From positions 1-64,000 of the forward strand of contig NZ_JAGIYZ010000018.1 of NCBI RefSeq assembly GCF_017813355.1: a stretch of DNA of 64,000 bases, in the 5' to 3' direction. Source of the stretch: Roseomonas nitratireducens (GTDB lineage: Bacteria; Pseudomonadota; Alphaproteobacteria; Acetobacterales; Acetobacteraceae). This document shows, piece after piece, positions 32,196 through 42,679 of this stretch (the stretch's first letter is position 1; each line of letters starts with the position of its first letter). Below the pieces are notes generated by a model, which saw nothing but the letters and a program-made list of their open reading frames with translations, was not told where the DNA came from and did no database searches. Made by a program: the position numbers and the translations under genes.

Positions 32196-34808
32196 ATGGA
32201 CGCCGCCTGCTGGACCCCCGCGCGCCTGGTCGCCGCGCTCGCCTCGCGCGGGCCGCGGCCGGCTGTCGTGACGATGGAGAATGGCCGGCCACGCGCCTGG
32301 CCCGGCGATGCGCTGGCACGCGACATCGAGCAGCTGGCGACGGGCCTCGTCGCCGCGGGCATCACGCCGGGGGAGCCGGTCGCGATCCACGCGCCGAACT
32401 CGCCCGACTGGATCGTGGTGCGCCTCGCCCTCGGCGCCGCCGGCGCGCTGCCGGTCGCGATCGACGACCTGTCGGGGGCCGAGGAAGCCGCCGCCATCAT
32501 CGCCGATGCGGGCTGCCGCTGGCTCTTCGCCTCCGCCGCGCATGCCGCCGCCTTCCCGCCACGGGACGGGCTGCGCGTCGTGCTGGTGGACCGGCCCGAT
32601 GCGCCGGAGGGCTGGCACGCGCTGCGCGCCGAGGCCGCCGCGCCGCTGCCCGACCTGCCGCCCGAGGCGGAGGCGATGGTCGTCTACACGTCAGGCACCA
32701 CCGGCGCGCCGAAATCCTTCGCGCTGACGCATGCGAACCTGACCGCGAACCTCCGGGGCGTGATCGCGACGGACATGATCGGGCCGGAGGACCGGATGCT
32801 GGTGCCGCTGCCGCTGCACCACGTCTATCCCTTCCTCGTCGGGCTGATGACGCCGATCGCATCGGGTGCCGCCATCGTGCTGCCGGAAGCGGTCACCGGC
32901 CCGCTGCTCGTGCAGGCGCTGAGGGAGGGGGAGGCGACGATCATGATCGGCGTCCCCCGGCTGTATGTCGCGCTGCTGGCGGGGCTGGAAGCGCGGGTCG
33001 CGGCGCGCGGGCGCGTGCCGCAGGCGATCTTCCGCGCGTTGCTCGAACTCGCGACCAGCCTGCGCAAGGGCGGGCTCGACCCTGGCCGGCGGCTGTTCGG
33101 CGCGCTGCATGCGCAGATGGCGCCCAGCCTGCGGCTCATGGTCTCGGGCGGCGCGAGGCTCGACACCGACGCGACCTGGACGCTGGAGGCGCTCGGCTGG
33201 CGGGTCCTGAACGGCTACGGCCTCGCCGAGACCGCCTCGCTCTTCACCGGCAACACCCCCGCCGCGCAGCGCGTCGGCTCGGAAGGCCGGCCCGTCGCGG
33301 CCGGCACCGCGATGCGCATCGATCAGCCCGACGCGCTCGGCATCGGCGAGATCCTGCTGCGCGGCCCCAACGTGTTCTCCGGCTACCGCAACAACCCGCA
33401 GGCGAACGCCGCCTCCTTCACCGAGGATGGCTGGTTTCGCACCGGCGACCTCGGCCGCATCGACACCGACGGCTTCCTGCACGTGACCGGCCGCAGCAAG
33501 GAGGTAATCGTCCTCGGCGGCGGCAAGAACGTGATGCCGGAGGAGGTGGAGGCCGCCTACGCCGCCGACCCCGTCATCAAGGAAGTCGCGGTGCTGGAGA
33601 AGGACGGCACGCTGGTCGCGCTGGTGGTGCCGGACCTCGCCGCGGTGCGCGCCACCGGCAGCACGCGCGCGGAGGACGTGGTGCGCGTCGCGCTGGCGGA
33701 AGCGGCGCAGGGCCTGCCGTCGTTCCAGCGCCTCGCCGGCTATGCGCTGGCGCGGGAGCCGCTGCCGCGCACGCGGCTGGGCAAGGTGCAGCGCTTCCGG
33801 CTGGCCGCGCTCTACGACGAGCTCCGCGCCGGCCGCGCTGCCCCGCCGCCGCCGCTGACGGAGGAGGAAGCGGCGCTGATCGCCACCCCGGGGGCGCGGG
33901 AGGTGTGGGAGATCCTTTCGGCGCGCTACGCCGGCAAGCAGCTGTCGCCCGGCGCGCATCCCGCGCTCGACCTCGGCATCGACAGCCTGGAATGGGTCTC
34001 CCTCGCGCTCGACATCGAAAGCCGGACCGGGCTGCGCCTGACCGAGGAGGAGATGGCGGAGATGACGAGCCTGCGCGCGCTGCTGGAGCGCGCGGCCGGC
34101 GGCGCGCCCGCCATGCCCGTGCGCAGCGCCGCCGACCTGGCGGCCGATGCCGCGCGCGCGACGACGCCGCCTTCGTCGCTGCTGCTGCCGGTGCGCTTCG
34201 CCGGCTGGGCGATGGCGCGCGGGATCGGGCGGGCGATGTTCTCGCTCTCCGCCATCGGCGCAGACGCCGTGCCGCGCGACGGCCCCTTCGTGATCGTCGC
34301 CAACCATGTCAGCGACCTCGATCCCGGGCTGGTCGCGGCGGCGCTGCCTTTCGGCGCGATGCGACGCCTGTGGTGGGGCGGGGCGGTGGAGCGGCTGTTC
34401 GGCAGCGCGGGCGCGCGCGCCTTCGCCCGCGCCTTCCATGTCTTCCCGGTCGATGAACGGCAGCCCGCGCAGGTCACCGCGATGGCGCGCGCGGTGCTGG
34501 CGCGCGGCGAAGGTCTCGTCTGGTTCCCCGAATCCTGGCGCTCGCCCGATGGCGCGCTGCAGCGCTTCCTGCCCGGCATAGGCCGCGTGCTGAACGGGAT
34601 GGATCAGGTGGTCGTGGTGCCCGCGCTGATCGAGGGCGCATTCGAGGCGATGCCGCGCAACCGCCGCCTGCCGCGCCGCCATCCCGTGCGCATCCGCTTC
34701 GGCGCGGCGTTCACGGCGGGCTCGCTCGCGGTGACGGCGACGGAGCCACGCGCGCGGGCGGAGGAGATCGCCACCCTGCTGCGGGCCTGCGTCGCAGCCC
34801 TGGAGTAA
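32196..34808 (+). CDS. Fusion protein: acyl-AMP ligase, acyl carrier domain, PlsC acyltransferase
   Basis: The protein has 870 residues in three parts. Residues 10 to 540 or so are an AMP-binding ligase: P-loop YTSGTTGAPKS (164-174), NGYGLAETASLF, WFRTGDLGRIDTDGF, hinge GRSKEVIVLGGGKNVMPEEVE and C-terminal Lys in RTRLGKVQR. Residues 560-640 or so are an acyl carrier domain with phosphopantetheine Ser597 in LGIDSLEWVSLAL. Residues 680-870 are a PlsC-type acyltransferase with HVSDLD (His704, Asp709) and VWFPESWRSPDG replacing the usual FPEGTRS. E. coli Aas joins the same catalytic activities in the other order and without an ACP. I infer that a free acid is activated, loaded on the internal ACP and transferred to a lipid or other hydroxyl acceptor. 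The stop precedes a family B hairpin. Confidence 0.9.
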   Translation: MDAACWTPARLVAALASRGPRPAVVTMENGRPRAWPGDALARDIEQLATGLVAAGITPGEPVAIHAPNSPDWIVVRLALGAAGALPVAIDDLSGAEEAAAIIADAGCRWLFASAAHAAAFPPRDGLRVVLVDRPDAPEGWHALRAEAAAPLPDLPPEAEAMVVYTSGTTGAPKSFALTHANLTANLRGVIATDMIGPEDRMLVPLPLHHVYPFLVGLMTPIASGAAIVLPEAVTGPLLVQALREGEATIMIGVPRLYVALLAGLEARVAARGRVPQAIFRALLELATSLRKGGLDPGRRLFGALHAQMAPSLRLMVSGGARLDTDATWTLEALGWRVLNGYGLAETASLFTGNTPAAQRVGSEGRPVAAGTAMRIDQPDALGIGEILLRGPNVFSGYRNNPQANAASFTEDGWFRTGDLGRIDTDGFLHVTGRSKEVIVLGGGKNVMPEEVEAAYAADPVIKEVAVLEKDGTLVALVVPDLAAVRATGSTRAEDVVRVALAEAAQGLPSFQRLAGYALAREPLPRTRLGKVQRFRLAALYDELRAGRAAPPPPLTEEEAALIATPGAREVWEILSARYAGKQLSPGAHPALDLGIDSLEWVSLALDIESRTGLRLTEEEMAEMTSLRALLERAAGGAPAMPVRSAADLAADAARATTPPSSLLLPVRFAGWAMARGIGRAMFSLSAIGADAVPRDGPFVIVANHVSDLDPGLVAAALPFGAMRRLWWGGAVERLFGSAGARAFARAFHVFPVDERQPAQVTAMARAVLARGEGLVWFPESWRSPDGALQRFLPGIGRVLNGMDQVVVVPALIEGAFEAMPRNRRLPRRHPVRIRFGAAFTAGSLAVTATEPRARAEEIATLLRACVAALE

Positions 34809-34823
34809 CCCAGGTACCGGTTT

Positions 34824-34877
34824 CCAAAGGCCTCTCGGCCTTTGGCGGGGGGTCGAGGGGGGCGGCGCCCCCCTCGA
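34824..34877. repeat. Family B palindromic repeat, also likely bidirectional terminator
   Basis: CCAAAGGCC-TCTC-GGCCTTTGG (34824-34845) is followed by GGGG and an 11-bp hairpin TCGAGGGGGGC-GGC-GCCCCCCTCGA (34853-34877). The layout is the same as the right half of 19364-19521, but the second hairpin has a different sequence that still pairs fully. It fills the gap between the convergent ends of the fusion gene and ahcY. On the minus strand the first loop is GAGA, a GNRA tetraloop like GAAA in the other copies. Confidence 0.75.
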
Positions 34878-34883
34878 TGCCGG

Positions 34884-36284
<1,401 letters not shown>

Positions 36285-36364
36285 GCGCTCTCACTCTTCA
36301 ACGGTTGATGTCAGGCGGGCGCGGTAGCACGCCCGGCCGGGGGAGGCCAGAGAGCACAGCCACT

Positions 36365-36382
36365 CATAATGATATCTTTATG
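36365..36382. promoter_or_regulatory. Candidate SahR-type operator upstream of ahcY
   Basis: CATAATGATATCTTTATG is an 18-bp palindrome centred on GATATC with a single mismatched pair. It is strikingly AT-rich in this GC-rich sequence. It lies 81-98 bp upstream of the ahcY start. As I recall, the ArsR-type regulator SahR of Alphaproteobacteria controls ahcY and met genes through ATAAAGATATCTTTAT-like sites; this box fits that pattern. It overlaps the last two codons of the upstream kinase gene. No SahR gene is in the window. Confidence 0.65.
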
Positions 36383-37781
36383 TCCCGGGGCCCGGATCGA
36401 CCCCCGGCCACCACACCCGGAACAGGGTCCCCGCCCCTTCCTCGCTCTCGATCGCCAGGGTCCCGCGGTGCCGGTTCACGATGTGCTTCACGATGGCGAG
36501 GCCGAGCCCCGTCCCCCCCGCCCGCCGGGACCGCCCCTTGTCCACGCGGTAGAAGCGCTCGGTCAGGCGGGGGATCTCGTCCCGCGGCACGCCGGGCCCG
36601 TCATCGGCGACCGACAGCGTGACGCCCGGGCGGCCGTCGCGCCCAGGACCGGGGGTGACCGCAAGGCGCACCTCCCCACCCTCCCGCCCATGGCGGATCG
36701 CGTTGTCGAGGAGGTTGCGCACCACCTGCGCCACCTGGTCGGCATCGGCCGGGTCGGCGATGGCCGCGTCCGGCAGGTCGAGGCTGAGCCGAACCTGCCG
36801 CTGCGCGAGGATCGGGGCCATCGCCTCCGCCTCCGCCCGCGCCACGGACGCCACGTCGGCCCGCCCGGTCGGCGCCTGGTGCTCCGCCATCTCGATCCGC
36901 GACAGGCCGAGCAGGTCGTCGATCAGCCGCCGCATCCGGTCCGATTGTTCCGCCATGATGCCGAGGAAGCGCTGCTGCGCGGCCGGGTCGTCGGCCGCCG
37001 GACCGCGCAGCGTCTCGATGAAGCCGATCAGGCTGGCGAGCGGCGTGCGCAATTCATGGCTGGCATTGGCGACGAAGTCCGCGCGCATCCGCTCCACCGC
37101 CCGCTCCCGCGTGCGGTCGGACAGCAGCACCAGGATGCGCCCGCCATCGGCCAGCGGCGGGTCCATGGGAATGATCTGCGCCACCAGGTCGCGCAGCACC
37201 GGCACCGGCAGCACCAGGTCCGCGACCATGGGCTGCCTGGCCGCCAGGGCGCGGTCCAGCGCTTCCGCCAGCGCGGGGTGGCGCAGCAGCGCGGCCGCGT
37301 CGGTCGGCGCCGCGCCGGCATCGGCCGGGGCGCCGAGCATTTCCCGCGCCGCCCGGTTCGCACGCAGCGGCAGCCTGGATTCCGAGAGCACCAGCAGCGG
37401 GTCGGGCAGCGCCTCGATGATCGCGGCATCGGCCCGGCGCAGCGTCTCGACCAGCGCGCCGCGCTCGGCGAGGCTGCGGGCCAGCCGGTTCACGCCGTCC
37501 GCCACCTCCTGCACCGAGGGCAGCAGCGGCGCGACCGTCAGGCGCGGCAGGTCGCCGCCCGCGGCCGCGCTGCGGATCTGCGCGGCCAGCCGCGCGAGGT
37601 TGCCGAGCCAGACATGCGCCACGCCCGCGCCGGCCAGCAGCGTCACGATCAGCGCCGCGAAGCCGGCCCGGGGCGACAGCGCGCCGGACCCCATCAGCAG
37701 CAGCAGGCAGCCCGCGGGGGCGCCAGCGACGGTCAGGCTGGCGCGGAGCCAGGGGCCCGGGCGCGGCGCATCCCCGATCAT
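36378..37781 (-). CDS. PhoR-type sensor histidine kinase
   Basis: The protein has 467 residues; the start at 37781 is 8 bp after the stop of the upstream lipoprotein gene. Two hydrophobic segments lie near the N-terminus (about 12-30 and 35-52), then a PAS-like region (AAIIEALPDPLLVLSESRLPL). The phospho-His is in FVANASHELRTPLASLIGF and the ATPase boxes are NLLDNAIRHG, DDGPGVP and RAGGTGLGLAIVKHIV. The layout matches PhoR, which governs phosphate starvation in many bacteria, but no response regulator or pst gene is present here. Its 3' end overlaps the presumed ahcY operator. Confidence 0.88.
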   Translation of the reverse strand: MIGDAPRPGPWLRASLTVAGAPAGCLLLLMGSGALSPRAGFAALIVTLLAGAGVAHVWLGNLARLAAQIRSAAAGGDLPRLTVAPLLPSVQEVADGVNRLARSLAERGALVETLRRADAAIIEALPDPLLVLSESRLPLRANRAAREMLGAPADAGAAPTDAAALLRHPALAEALDRALAARQPMVADLVLPVPVLRDLVAQIIPMDPPLADGGRILVLLSDRTRERAVERMRADFVANASHELRTPLASLIGFIETLRGPAADDPAAQQRFLGIMAEQSDRMRRLIDDLLGLSRIEMAEHQAPTGRADVASVARAEAEAMAPILAQRQVRLSLDLPDAAIADPADADQVAQVVRNLLDNAIRHGREGGEVRLAVTPGPGRDGRPGVTLSVADDGPGVPRDEIPRLTERFYRVDKGRSRRAGGTGLGLAIVKHIVNRHRGTLAIESEEGAGTLFRVWWPGVDPGPGT

Positions 37782-37789
37782 GGGCCCGG

Positions 37790-38932
37790 TCAGGACCCGG
37801 CGGCACCCGGCGCCGGGGCTGGTTCCACCATGCGCGCCTCGCCCGTCGGCTCCACCGCGAACAGCGCGAGGCCGCGCTGCACCCGGCCTTCCGGCTGCAG
37901 GCGCACGGGGCCGTCCACGCCGTCGAACACCTCCCCCGTGTTCGGGCCGGACTGGCCGCGCGGCGTCAGCACCACGCGCGCGGCGAGCCCCGCCGCGTCG
38001 TAGGCGATGCCGGCCAGCCGCGGCGGGCGCTCGCCGAAGGCGCCTTCGTAGCGCGCATCGAAGCGGGCGCGGCTGCGCGGGTCGGGGGCGGCGAAGATCG
38101 CGCCATGCAGCGCGGGTTCCTGGCCGAGCGTCGCGTCCATCGCCCAGAGCGCATGGCCCAGGATGCGCGGGGCCGGCGCGATGCCCGCCGCCGCGAGCCC
38201 GCCCGCGATGCCGCGCGCCTGCGCGCCCGCGCCGCCGATCATCACCGCGTCGAGCCCGCCCGGCGCCCGTGCGGCGAGGTCGCGCGCCACCCCCGCGCCG
38301 TCGGCGCGCGCCGCATGCAGCAGGATGACGGGGTCGGGCAGCGTCCAGGTCGCGGCCTCGCTGCGCATCGCCTCGGCCAGCGCGCGGCCGAAGGCGTCGT
38401 CGGGGGCGGCGAGGGCGAAGCGCCGCGCCCCGCCCGACACGGCGGCACCCATGGCGCGCCGGACCTGCTGCGCCGGCGTGACGCCGAGCGTCCAGACGCC
38501 GGGGCCGGCCTGCGCGGCATCGTTGGTGAAGGCGAGGATCGGCACGCGTCCCGCCCGCGCGGGGCCCGAGGCGGCGGAGGTCTCGGCCGCGGTCAGGGGT
38601 CCGGCGATCATGCGCGCCCCTTCGCCCACCGCCCGCCGCGCCGCGGCCGCGGCGCCTGAGGCGGTGCCGCCCGTGTCCATCGGCAGGAAGTCGACGCCGC
38701 GGTTGCCGCGCTCGAACAGCGCGAGTTCCGCCGCCTGCTGCATGGCCGCGCCGAGCGGCGCCTGGGGCCCCGACAGCGGCAGCAGCAGCGCGATCCGGTT
38801 GCGCGGCGGGTCCTGCAGCGGCCCCGCCGCGGGGCCCGAGGCTTGCGGCCCGCAGCCCGCGAGCCCCACAAGGGCGCAGAGCACGGGGAGGGACAGGCGG
38901 CGTGGGAGGGGAAAGCGCGGCAGAAGGGACAC
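37790..38932 (-). CDS. Penicillin-binding protein activator-like lipoprotein (LpoA/LppC type)
   Basis: The protein has 380 residues. The signal peptide has lipobox LVGLAGC, so it is lipid-anchored. The fold is a type I periplasmic-binding (Leu/Ile/Val-receptor-like) domain from about residue 45 (RIALLLPLSGPQAPLGAAM, ARMIAGPLTAAETSAAS, VPILAFTNDAAQAGPGVWTLG). The same gene stands opposite rsmI in many proteobacteria (yraM/yraL), which supports the call. LpoA activates PBP1A in E. coli; in Alphaproteobacteria the target is not established. It precedes the PhoR-like kinase gene by 8 bp. Confidence 0.85.
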   Translation of the reverse strand: MSLLPRFPLPRRLSLPVLCALVGLAGCGPQASGPAAGPLQDPPRNRIALLLPLSGPQAPLGAAMQQAAELALFERGNRGVDFLPMDTGGTASGAAAAARRAVGEGARMIAGPLTAAETSAASGPARAGRVPILAFTNDAAQAGPGVWTLGVTPAQQVRRAMGAAVSGGARRFALAAPDDAFGRALAEAMRSEAATWTLPDPVILLHAARADGAGVARDLAARAPGGLDAVMIGGAGAQARGIAGGLAAAGIAPAPRILGHALWAMDATLGQEPALHGAIFAAPDPRSRARFDARYEGAFGERPPRLAGIAYDAAGLAARVVLTPRGQSGPNTGEVFDGVDGPVRLQPEGRVQRGLALFAVEPTGEARMVEPAPAPGAAGS

Positions 38933-39819
38933 GGTCCTCGGATCCTCCCGGCGGCCCGGGAAGGCCGGGCCTGGTGCTGGTCGCGACGCCGATCGGCAAC
39001 CTCGGCGATCTCTCGCCGCGGGCCCTGGCGGCGCTCAGGGATGCCGACGCCGTGCTGTGCGAGGACAGCAGGGTGACCGGCGGCCTGCTCGCCCGGCAAG
39101 GCATCGCGGCGACGATGATCCCCTTGCACGAACACAATGAGGCGGCGCAAGCCCCCCGCCTGGTCGAACGCATGGCGGCGGGCGAATCCTTCGCCCTGGT
39201 CTCCGATGCCGGCACGCCGCTGGTCAGCGACCCGGGCTACCGGCTGGTGCGCGCGGCGATCGCCGCCGGCATCCAGGTTTCGGCCGTGCCGGGGCCGAAC
39301 GCGGCGGTCATGGCGCTGGCGCTGTCCGGCCTGCCGCCGCACCCCTTCCTGTTCCTGGGCTTCCTGCCGGCACGGTCGGGGCCGCGCGCGGCCGAATTGT
39401 CACGCTTGCGCGGGATCGAGCGTGCCGGGCTTTCGGCGACCCTGGTGCTGTACGAGGCGCCCCATCGCCTGGCCGAGGCGCTCGCGGCCCTGGCCGAGGC
39501 GCTCGGCCCCGAGCGCCCGGCCGCCGTCGCGCGCGAACTGACCAAGCGGTTCGAGGAAGTGCGCCGCGGCAGCCTCGGCGACCTCGCCGCGCACTACGCG
39601 ACGGCGGAGGCGCGCGGGGAGATCTGCATCCTGGTCGGCCCGGCGCCGGAGGAAGCGGCGGCGGGGGCGGCGGATATCGACGCCGCGCTGCGCGCGGCCC
39701 TCGCCGGCGGAATGAGCCTGCGCGACGCCGCGGCGAGCGTCGCCGCCGCCACGGGGGTCAAGAAGCGGGAGGTCTATGCGCGGGCGCTGGCGCTGGACAC
39801 GACGCCGGAGCCCGGCTGA
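38902..39819 (+). CDS. rsmI: 16S rRNA (cytidine-1402-2'-O)-methyltransferase
   Basis: The protein has at most 305 residues. LVLVATPIGNLGDLSPRAL, LCEDSRVTGGLLARQGI, LVSDAGTPLVSDPGYRLV and VPGPNAAVMALALSGLP are textbook RsmI. It methylates the ribose of C1402 in the ribosomal decoding centre using SAM. The open frame starts with a GTG at 38902, which would overlap the divergent lipoprotein gene by 31 bp. A GTG at about 38974 (VLVATPIG, after GGGAAGG) is an alternative start. yraN, which often follows rsmI, is absent; a convergent chemoreceptor gene follows. Confidence 0.95.
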   Translation: MGGESAAEGTRSSDPPGGPGRPGLVLVATPIGNLGDLSPRALAALRDADAVLCEDSRVTGGLLARQGIAATMIPLHEHNEAAQAPRLVERMAAGESFALVSDAGTPLVSDPGYRLVRAAIAAGIQVSAVPGPNAAVMALALSGLPPHPFLFLGFLPARSGPRAAELSRLRGIERAGLSATLVLYEAPHRLAEALAALAEALGPERPAAVARELTKRFEEVRRGSLGDLAAHYATAEARGEICILVGPAPEEAAAGAADIDAALRAALAGGMSLRDAAASVAAATGVKKREVYARALALDTTPEPG

Positions 39820-39840
39820 ACCGCGGTCCGGCCGCCTGCG

Positions 39841-41841
39841 TCACGCCGCCGCCTTCACCCCCGTGATCCGCCGCACGACGGCCATCGCATCCGCCCCGGC
39901 GGCGCCGAAGACCAGGCCGACGCGATCCTTGTCGACCGAGGTCACGCGCACGGGGAACTCGGTGCCCTCGAGCCGCAGGCTGCCGGTCTGCCCGTGGCGG
40001 GCTTCCCCGGGCGTCATCGCGATGCCGGCGCCACCTTCCGAAAGATCCATGACGCGCACCTCCCGCGGCGCGGCGCCATTCAGCCGGAGCGTCGCGGCGC
40101 GATCCACGGGATGGCGTTCGTGCATGCGGCGATCCACCTCGTCGGTCGAGGTCCGCACGATGCGGACGAGCGCGCCGCGCAACTCCGCCACCGAACCCTG
40201 CGCGTCCTCGGCGGCGCCCGCCATCTCCGTCGCCGCATCGGCGCCGCTGCGCGATTCGGCGGCCACGCCCTTCATCCGCATCTCGACATCCTGCACCGCG
40301 GAGGCGGCGGAGGAGACGGCGCGCGCGATTTCGGTCGTCGCGACGGTCTGCTGGTCCATCGCCTCGGCGATGCCGGCCGCGATGCCGTCGAGCGCGCCGA
40401 CCGACTGGGCGATGCCCTGCACGGCCTGCACCGCCTCGCTCGTCGCGGCCGTGATCAGCGCGATCTGCTTCGAAATGTCCTCGGTGCGCCGGGCTGTCTG
40501 GGTGGCGAGCGACTTCACCTCCCCCGCCACCACGGCGAAGCCCTTGCCGGCTTCGCCGGCCCGCGCGGCCTCGATGGTCGCGTTCAGGGCGAGCAGGTTG
40601 GTCTGCCCCGCGATGTCGGCGATCAGGGCGGCGACCTCCCCGATCCGGGCGACCGCGTCCTGCAGGCTGACGATGGTGCGCGTGCCGTGCTCCACGCCGT
40701 CCACGGCGGACCGGGCGGCGGCGGCAGCATCCGTCACGCGGCCGGCGATCTCGCGGATGGAGGCGGAGAGCTCGTCGGTCGCGGCGGCCACGGTCTGGGT
40801 GGCGCCAAGCGCCTCCCGCGCCGCCTCGGCGACGGAATCGCTCTCCGTCCGGATGCGGCCGGTGGCCTGGCCGACGCCGCTCGCGACCTTCGTCACGCTC
40901 GTCATGCGGGCGGAGACGGCATCGACGGCGCCGCGCGTCTCCTCCTCTACGCGGCGCGCCATGCCTTCCAGCGCCTCCCTGCGGGCAGCGGCGGCGGCGG
41001 CCTCGGCCTCGACCTGGGCGGCGCGCAGGCGGGCATTCTCGACCGCGCCTTCCTTGAAGACGAGGACGGCGGCGGCCATGTCGCCGATCTCGTCGCGGCG
41101 GCCGGCGCCGGGCACGTCGGCGGCAAGGTCGCCGCGGGCAAGCGCGCCCATCGCGCCGGTCAGGCGCCCGATCGGGCCCGTGACGCGTCCGATGACGACC
41201 CAGCCGGCAATGAGCGCGGTGCCCAGGCCGAGCAGCACCATGACCGCAAGCACGGCCGTATGTTCGCCGAGTTCGTCGACGCCTTCCGAGATGCGGCTAT
41301 GCGCCATGGCGACCGCGGCATCGAGCACGGCGCCGACGGATTCGGTGAAGGGGTCGATCGCGGCATAGAGGCGTTCGCGCACCAGCGTGTCGAGGCCCGC
41401 CGTGTCGCGCGCGGCGAGCACGCGGCGCAGGTCGGCGACGAGGCGTTCGGCGACCGCGCGGCGTTCGCGCGCCTGCGCGAAGGCGGCCGCGCCGTCGCCT
41501 TCGAAGCGCGTGGCGCTGACGGCGGTCCAGCTGGACTCGATGATCCGCACGGCGGCGAGGACCGATGCCTCGCCTTCCTCCCAGGTGAAGTTGCCGTTGC
41601 GCACCTTGTGCGCGGCATCGACCACCTGCACGGCGTAGGCGTCGGAGATCGCCTTGAGGTGCCGCATCGGTTCGACCGTATCGTCGCGGACCGATTCCAT
41701 CCGCCCGGCATCGTCGCGCATGCTCAGCCACGCGAAGGCGCTGGCGGCGGCGTTCACGACGACGATCGCGGCCAGGAGACCGATCAACAGGTGGACGATT
41801 CGTAGGCGCATCGAAGGCATCCCGCTTGGCGTGCCCGGCAT
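39841..41841 (-). CDS. Methyl-accepting chemotaxis protein with C-terminal PilZ domain
   Basis: The protein has up to 666 residues; [11 protein letters not shown] at 41811 is another possible start. There are two membrane segments (about 12-35 and 195-217) around a four-helix-type periplasmic sensor. A HAMP domain ([19 protein letters not shown]) and the signalling hairpin ([19 protein letters not shown] tip) follow. The last 100 or so residues form a PilZ domain with [13 protein letters not shown] and DLSEGGAGI, the RxxxR and D-x-S-x-x-G motifs that bind cyclic di-GMP. Such receptors (for example Tlp1 of Azospirillum) link second messenger to motility. No che genes are nearby. It diverges from hslV across 108 bp. 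Confidence 0.92.
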   Translation of the reverse strand: MPGTPSGMPSMRLRIVHLLIGLLAAIVVVNAAASAFAWLSMRDDAGRMESVRDDTVEPMRHLKAISDAYAVQVVDAAHKVRNGNFTWEEGEASVLAAVRIIESSWTAVSATRFEGDGAAAFAQARERRAVAERLVADLRRVLAARDTAGLDTLVRERLYAAIDPFTESVGAVLDAAVAMAHSRISEGVDELGEHTAVLAVMVLLGLGTALIAGWVVIGRVTGPIGRLTGAMGALARGDLAADVPGAGRRDEIGDMAAAVLVFKEGAVENARLRAAQVEAEAAAAAARREALEGMARRVEEETRGAVDAVSARMTSVTKVASGVGQATGRIRTESDSVAEAAREALGATQTVAAATDELSASIREIAGRVTDAAAAARSAVDGVEHGTRTIVSLQDAVARIGEVAALIADIAGQTNLLALNATIEAARAGEAGKGFAVVAGEVKSLATQTARRTEDISKQIALITAATSEAVQAVQGIAQSVGALDGIAAGIAEAMDQQTVATTEIARAVSSAASAVQDVEMRMKGVAAESRSGADAATEMAGAAEDAQGSVAELRGALVRIVRTSTDEVDRRMHERHPVDRAATLRLNGAAPREVRVMDLSEGGAGIAMTPGEARHGQTGSLRLEGTEFPVRVTSVDKDRVGLVFGAAGADAMAVVRRITGVKAAA

Positions 41842-41949
41842 AGGGCAACGTCACAGAAGCATGACACCCGCTACTCAACGGTAAGCGGACGCGAACCGAT
41901 ACGCACACGAGTTGAGTTGTTCGCGGGGACGGCCCACATTCGCGCCATC

Positions 41950-42516
41950 ATGGAATCCCCACAGCACGATCCCCTCGGGTGGCACGGCACCACCATTCTC
42001 TGCGTGCGCAAGGCGGGCCGCGTGGCCATGGCCGGCGACGGGCAGGTTTCGCTTGGCCAGACGGTGGTGAAGGGCAATGCGCGCAAGGTGCGCCGCATCG
42101 CCGGCGGCAAAGTGCTTGCCGGCTTCGCCGGCGCCACCGCCGACGCCTTCACGCTTCTGGAACGCCTGGAGGCGAAGCTGGAACGCTTCCCCGACCAGCT
42201 GGAGCGCGCCTGTGTCGACCTTGCGAAGGACTGGCGGACGGACCGCTACCTGCGGCGGCTGGAAGCGCTGCTCGCGGTGGCGGACACTAAGCGGTCCCTG
42301 CTGGTGACCGGCCAGGGCGACGTGCTGGACCCGGAGGACGGCGTCATCGGCATCGGGTCGGGCGGCAACTACGCGCTGGCCGCGGCGCGCGCGCTGCTGC
42401 CGGTCGATGCGCTCGACGCCGAGGAGATCTGCCGCCGGTCGATGAAGATCGCCGCCGACATCTGCGTCTACACCAACGGCAACTTCGTGCTGGAAAGCCT
42501 GGAGTCGCAGGCGTGA
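41950..42516 (+). CDS. hslV: ATP-dependent protease HslV, peptidase subunit
   Basis: The protein has 188 residues. The catalytic N-terminal Thr is in [27 protein letters not shown] (key: Thr14 as mature residue 1), so a 13-residue propeptide must be removed. [26 protein letters not shown] and [15 protein letters not shown] complete the signature. It forms the double-ring peptidase that works with HslU. The partner gene is 163 bp downstream on the same strand; that gap holds a family A repeat, whereas hslV and hslU are usually much closer. Confidence 0.97.
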   Translation: MESPQHDPLGWHGTTILCVRKAGRVAMAGDGQVSLGQTVVKGNARKVRRIAGGKVLAGFAGATADAFTLLERLEAKLERFPDQLERACVDLAKDWRTDRYLRRLEALLAVADTKRSLLVTGQGDVLDPEDGVIGIGSGGNYALAAARALLPVDALDAEEICRRSMKIAADICVYTNGNFVLESLESQA

Positions 42517-42544
42517 CGCTTCGCGCACGACAATACTCCGCCGC

Positions 42545-42675
42545 GGATCGCGGCACGCCGCGATCCGGGAGCGCAACGCGCGACCGCGCCCAACCCAACC
42601 ACCACCGCCGGCACGCCAGTGCATGGCGCGAAGGCAAGGCCGGCGGATGCCGGCCGCCCGCCGTCTGAGGGCCAG
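42545..42675 (+). repeat. Dispersed palindromic repeat, family A, copy 2 (leader of hslU)
   Basis: This aligns with the minus strand of 3076-3207 along its full length. The first hairpin is GGATCGCGG-CACG-CCGCGATCC; compared with copy 1, an A-T pair is replaced by C-G on both arms. It then has the common CGGGAGCGC, CGCGCCCA and CGCCAGTGCATGGCGCGAAG. The second hairpin GGCCGGC-GGAT-GCCGGCC is identical in both copies. It ends TGAGGGCCAG, five bases before the hslU ATG, so the repeat supplies the ribosome-binding site. It lies wholly between hslV and hslU. Confidence 0.8.
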
Positions 42676-42679
42676 ATAA

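Noticed and set aside
36285-36364. SAH or SAM riboswitch in the ahcY leader
   Set aside because: I could not find the conserved core of either class; the GGGCG/CGCCC hairpin alone is not enough.
36378-39215. Apparent 945-codon fusion of a histidine kinase with an upstream segment
   Set aside because: The upstream part is an out-of-frame reading of the lipoprotein gene at 37790-38932; the kinase begins at 37781.
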